Part shown: positions 4,826 through 7,221 of the stretch, piece by piece
How the letters are laid out: each line of letters begins with the position of its first letter
How positions within the stretch are numbered: position 1 is the first letter of the stretch
Assembly (NCBI GenBank): GCA_949287345.1
Contig: CASEGD010000120.1
Span: 1 to 7,221 of the forward strand
Length of the DNA: 7,221 nt
Reading direction: 5' to 3'
Source of the DNA: an uncultured Phascolarctobacterium sp.
GTDB lineage: Bacteria; Bacillota; Negativicutes; Acidaminococcales; Acidaminococcaceae
The notes under the pieces: generated by a model
Seen by the model: only the letters and a program-made list of their open reading frames with translations
Database searches by the model: none
Told to the model about the DNA's origin: nothing
Made by a program: the position numbers and the translations under genes

Positions 4826-6952
4826 TTACAGGTGCAAAACGCGGGATTTGATTTCTTTGGTTTTGCCCACGTTCCAGAAGTTTTCGCCCAGGTAGCCGCA
4901 GGTACGGCGGGTTACGTTCATCAGGTTATGGTCTTTGTTGCCGCAGTTCGGGCATTCCCATTCCAAATCGTCGTTGATGATAATTTCGCCGTCAAAGCCG
5001 CACACATGGCAGTAGTCGCTCTTGGTGTTGAACTCTGCGTACTGAATGTTATCGTAAATAAAGCGCACTACATCTTCCAGCGCTTCGGTGTTGTGGCGCA
5101 TGTTCGGAATTTCCACGTAGCTGATGGCGCCGCCGCTGGAAATTTTCTGGAACTGGCTTTCAAAGGAAAATTTGCTGAAGGCGTCGATATTTTCGCGCAC
5201 GTCAACGTGGTAGGAGTTGGTGTAGTAGCCTTTATCGGTAACGTCGTCAATAGTGCCGAAGCGTTCTTTATCTATGCGGGCAAAACGGTAGCACAGGCTT
5301 TCGGCCGGAGTGCCGTACAGTGCAAAGCCGATGCCGGTCTGCTGTTTCCATTTATCGCATTTGGCGCGCAGGTAGCGCATTACGCGCAGCGCAAATTCTT
5401 CGCCCACGGGGTCGGTATGGCTTACGCCCTTCATCAGCTTGGTCATTTCGTACACGCCGATATAACCGAGCGAAATGCTGCTGTAACCGCCAACAAGGTA
5501 TTTATCAATGGTTTCGCCCTTTTTCAGGCGGGCAATGGCGCCGTACTGCCAGTGCACAGGGCTTACGTCGCTCTTAACGCCCATCAGCGCATTGTGGCGG
5601 CACATTAAAGCCTTGTAGCAAAGCTCAAGCCTTTCATCCAAAAGCTTCCAGAACTTCTGCTCGTCGCCCTTGGCAATAATTGCCACCTGCGGCAGGTTGA
5701 TGGAAACAACACCCTGATTGAAGCGGCCTTCAAATTTGTAGTTGCCGTTTTCATCCTTCCACGGAGCAAGGAAGCTGCGGCAACCCATCGGCGAAAATAC
5801 GTTGCCTTCGTAGTTTTCGCGCATTTTCTTGGCGGAAATGTAATCAGGATACAGGCGTTTGGCGCTGCATTTAACGGCAAGTTTGGTAATATAATCGTAT
5901 TTGCCGCCTTTTAAGCAGTTGTGTTCATCCAAAACATAAACCAGTTTTGGGAAGGCAGGGGTTACATAAACGCCCTTGTCGTTTTTAATGCCCTGCAAAC
6001 GCTGGCGCAGAATTTCTTCCACAATCATGGCGTTTTCTTTCAAATATTCATCGTCCTCCTGTAAGTTGAGGAAGATGGTTACAAACGGCGATTGCCCATT
6101 AGTGGTCATTAAAGTGTTAATCTGGTACTGAATGGTCTGCACGCCGCTTTGCAATTCGCTCTTTAAGCGAGCCTGCACAAGGCGTTCCACCGTTTCGGCA
6201 GGCAGGCTGTCGCCCACTTCGTCAAGCACGGCTTTTTTAAATTTATTGTAGCTGCGGCGCAGATATTTGCCCAAATGGCGGATATCCACCGACTGGCCGC
6301 CGTACTGGCTGCTGGCAACGCTGGCGATAATCTGCGTCATAACGGTGCAGGCAACCTGGAAGCTCTTGGGGCTTTCAATGAGTTTTCCGTTCATAACCGT
6401 GCCGTTGTCCAGCATATCGCCGATATTAATCAGGCAGCAGTTAAAAATAGGCTGAATGAAATAATCGGCATCATGAAAATGAATTGCGCCTTCGTCATGC
6501 GCTTTGGAAATTTCTTCCGGCAGGATAATGCGGCGGGTTAAGTCTTTGGAAACCTCGCCGGCAATCAAATCGCGCTGAGTGGAAGCCATAACGGCGTTTT
6601 TGTTGGAATTTTCTTCCATAACGTCCTTATTGCTGTTGCGGATTAAAGACAGAATGCTTTCGTCCGTAGTGTTTGCCTTGCGCACCAGCGCACGGGTATA
6701 GCGGTAAATGATATAGGCTTTGGCAAGGTCGAATTTGCCCTCCTGCATCAGCTGATGCTCTACCATATCCTGAATATCCTCTACCAAAAGGCGCATACGG
6801 TTGCGGCTTTCTACATAATGTGCAATGTTTTCAATTCTGTCTTCGGCAATGCGCTCGTTTTCCTCCACGGCGTCGTTGGCTTTCTGGATAGCCACAACAA
6901 TCTTGCTGCGGTCAAAATCAACCGTCGTGCCGTCGCGTTTGATTACCTTCAT
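4826..6952 (-). CDS. nrdD: Anaerobic (class III) ribonucleoside-triphosphate reductase, large subunit
   Basis: This 708-residue glycyl-radical enzyme reduces ribonucleoside triphosphates to deoxyribonucleotides under anoxic conditions. An N-terminal ATP-cone (about 1-92, starting MKVIKRDGTTVDFDRSKI) provides allosteric activity control. The catalytic core includes HFHDADYF (158-165), NCCLINIGDML (171-181) and MGCRSFL (389-395), which probably carries the active-site thiyl cysteine C391. Near the C terminus a zinc site is formed by C648, C651, C667 and C670. The radical-bearing glycine is G686 in RRTCGYLG (682-689). The length matches E. coli NrdD (about 712), and no residue I checked is missing. 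The ATG is preceded by GGGAGGA at good spacing. It is followed by nrdG and preceded by tandem NrdR boxes. Which reductant it uses (formate or a thiol system) cannot be told by eye. Confidence 0.98.
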   Translation of the reverse strand: MKVIKRDGTTVDFDRSKIVVAIQKANDAVEENERIAEDRIENIAHYVESRNRMRLLVEDIQDMVEHQLMQEGKFDLAKAYIIYRYTRALVRKANTTDESILSLIRNSNKDVMEENSNKNAVMASTQRDLIAGEVSKDLTRRIILPEEISKAHDEGAIHFHDADYFIQPIFNCCLINIGDMLDNGTVMNGKLIESPKSFQVACTVMTQIIASVASSQYGGQSVDIRHLGKYLRRSYNKFKKAVLDEVGDSLPAETVERLVQARLKSELQSGVQTIQYQINTLMTTNGQSPFVTIFLNLQEDDEYLKENAMIVEEILRQRLQGIKNDKGVYVTPAFPKLVYVLDEHNCLKGGKYDYITKLAVKCSAKRLYPDYISAKKMRENYEGNVFSPMGCRSFLAPWKDENGNYKFEGRFNQGVVSINLPQVAIIAKGDEQKFWKLLDERLELCYKALMCRHNALMGVKSDVSPVHWQYGAIARLKKGETIDKYLVGGYSSISLGYIGVYEMTKLMKGVSHTDPVGEEFALRVMRYLRAKCDKWKQQTGIGFALYGTPAESLCYRFARIDKERFGTIDDVTDKGYYTNSYHVDVRENIDAFSKFSFESQFQKISSGGAISYVEIPNMRHNTEALEDVVRFIYDNIQYAEFNTKSDYCHVCGFDGEIIINDDLEWECPNCGNKDHNLMNVTRRTCGYLGENFWNVGKTKEIKSRVLHL

Positions 6953-7020
6953 GTTCCTCCCTCTTTCTCGCTTAAAGTAATATTTTCAACGTCCGTTCTT
7001 TCCCAAAGACGTAATGAGCC

Positions 7021-7040
7021 TTCCACATTTTGGTGCGGAA
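7021..7040 (-). other. Small hairpin in the nrdD 5' untranslated region
   Basis: The minus-strand RNA can form a 7-bp stem, TTCCGCA with TGTGGAA, around the loop CCAAAA. One pair is a G-U wobble, which becomes an A-C mismatch on the plus strand, so the fold favours the transcribed strand. It lies between the proposed promoter and the nrdD ribosome binding site. No U-tract follows and no known riboswitch class is recognised. Confidence 0.4.
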
Positions 7041-7053
7041 GTAAATAGGCAAG

Positions 7054-7069
7054 CTACAATATATTGTTT
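7054..7069. promoter_or_regulatory. NrdR box 1 (promoter-proximal)
   Basis: The core CAATATATTG (7057-7066) matches the NrdR core C-W-ATATAT-W-G perfectly, within the 12-base palindrome ACAATATATTGT (7056-7067). NrdR is the ATP/dATP-sensing repressor of ribonucleotide reductase genes. This box overlaps the proposed nrdD -10. Confidence 0.85.
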
Positions 7070-7087
7070 TTACACAAGCAGCATCAA
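7058..7087 (-). promoter_or_regulatory. Probable nrdD promoter overlapping NrdR boxes
   Basis: On the minus strand, TTGATG (7087-7082) as -35 and TATATT (7063-7058) as -10 are 18 bases apart. The -10 lies inside NrdR box 1, and the -35 abuts the core of box 2 and overlaps its outer flank, which suits repression by NrdR. Transcription would start about 100 bases before the nrdD ATG. The -35 is only a partial match. Confidence 0.55.
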
Positions 7088-7100
7088 CTATATTTTGTGC
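7085..7100. promoter_or_regulatory. NrdR box 2 (promoter-distal)
   Basis: The core CTATATTTTG (7088-7097) matches the NrdR core with one deviation and is followed by TG, as in the consensus flank TGT. Its centre is 31 bp from the centre of box 1, about three helical turns, the spacing known for paired NrdR boxes. Confidence 0.8.
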
Positions 7101-7221
7101 TTTACAGTTTTGTAGCATTTGTATACGCACCGGCACATTTTGTTTTTGTCAAGCATTTTTAATCCGCCTTAAGCGGGATAATTTTGCGTTTTGCTGGCTT
7201 AAACTTAAAATTGCGGCGTTT
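7101..7221. other. Upstream intergenic DNA beyond the nrdD promoter
   Basis: This AT-rich segment runs to the window edge, and I see no gene in it. It holds an imperfect 9-bp hairpin at 7160-7182 (loop CTTAA, one mismatch and one wobble in the plus-strand sense). It also holds an isolated TTGACA on the minus strand (7152-7147) without a well-placed -10. The hairpin could be a weak terminator of a neighbouring transcript. Confidence 0.4.

Noticed and set aside
4730..5608. A 292-codon open frame on the plus strand
   Set aside because: It lies antisense within nrdG and nrdD, both of which have complete motif sets. The translation is low in recognisable structure and shows no family motif. Long antisense frames are expected at this codon usage.
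7120..7152. TTGACA with TATACA as the nrdD promoter
   Set aside because: The spacer is 21 bases. The TTGATG/TATATT pair with an 18-base spacer, overlapping the NrdR boxes, is more credible.

Overview
This window looks like chromosomal DNA of an anaerobic member of the Bacillota (Firmicutes). The reasons are a T-box riboswitch, an ECF-type transporter, tandem NrdR boxes and an oxygen-sensitive class III ribonucleotide reductase. Base composition is moderate. Negativicutes such as the Phascolarctobacterium/Acidaminococcus group are a guess from overall style; nothing in the sequence proves it. I see no mobile element, CRISPR array, rRNA or tRNA gene.

Layout: (1) Bases 1-933, plus strand, hold the 3' part of a CBS-domain/CorC_HlyC membrane protein whose DUF21 membrane domain lies outside the window. 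(2) A bidirectional hairpin terminator at 946-979 separates it from a convergent minus-strand operon. (3) Bases 988-3909 (minus strand) encode a complete four-gene ECF importer in the order S component, ATPase, ATPase, T component, with start/stop overlaps at every junction. (4) Its leader, about 3931-4223, contains a sigma-A-type promoter and a T-box riboswitch with an intrinsic terminator. The specifier reads best as UGG (Trp), and the T-box bulge UGGC fits a tRNA with discriminator G73, as in tRNA-Trp. The S component resembles TrpP, so this is probably a dedicated tryptophan importer induced when uncharged tRNA-Trp accumulates. (5) Bases 4227-4260 are the terminator of the upstream operon. 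(6) Bases 4265-6952 (minus strand) are nrdD-nrdG, the anaerobic ribonucleoside-triphosphate reductase and its radical-SAM activase. (7) Bases 6953-7221 are the nrdD control region, with two NrdR boxes centred 31 bp apart that overlap a likely promoter.

Most notable are the T-box-controlled ECF operon, the asymmetric ATPase pair in which all deviations from ABC consensus fall into one composite ATP site, and the compact T-box stem I. Apart from the transporter's specificity, the genes belong to known families.
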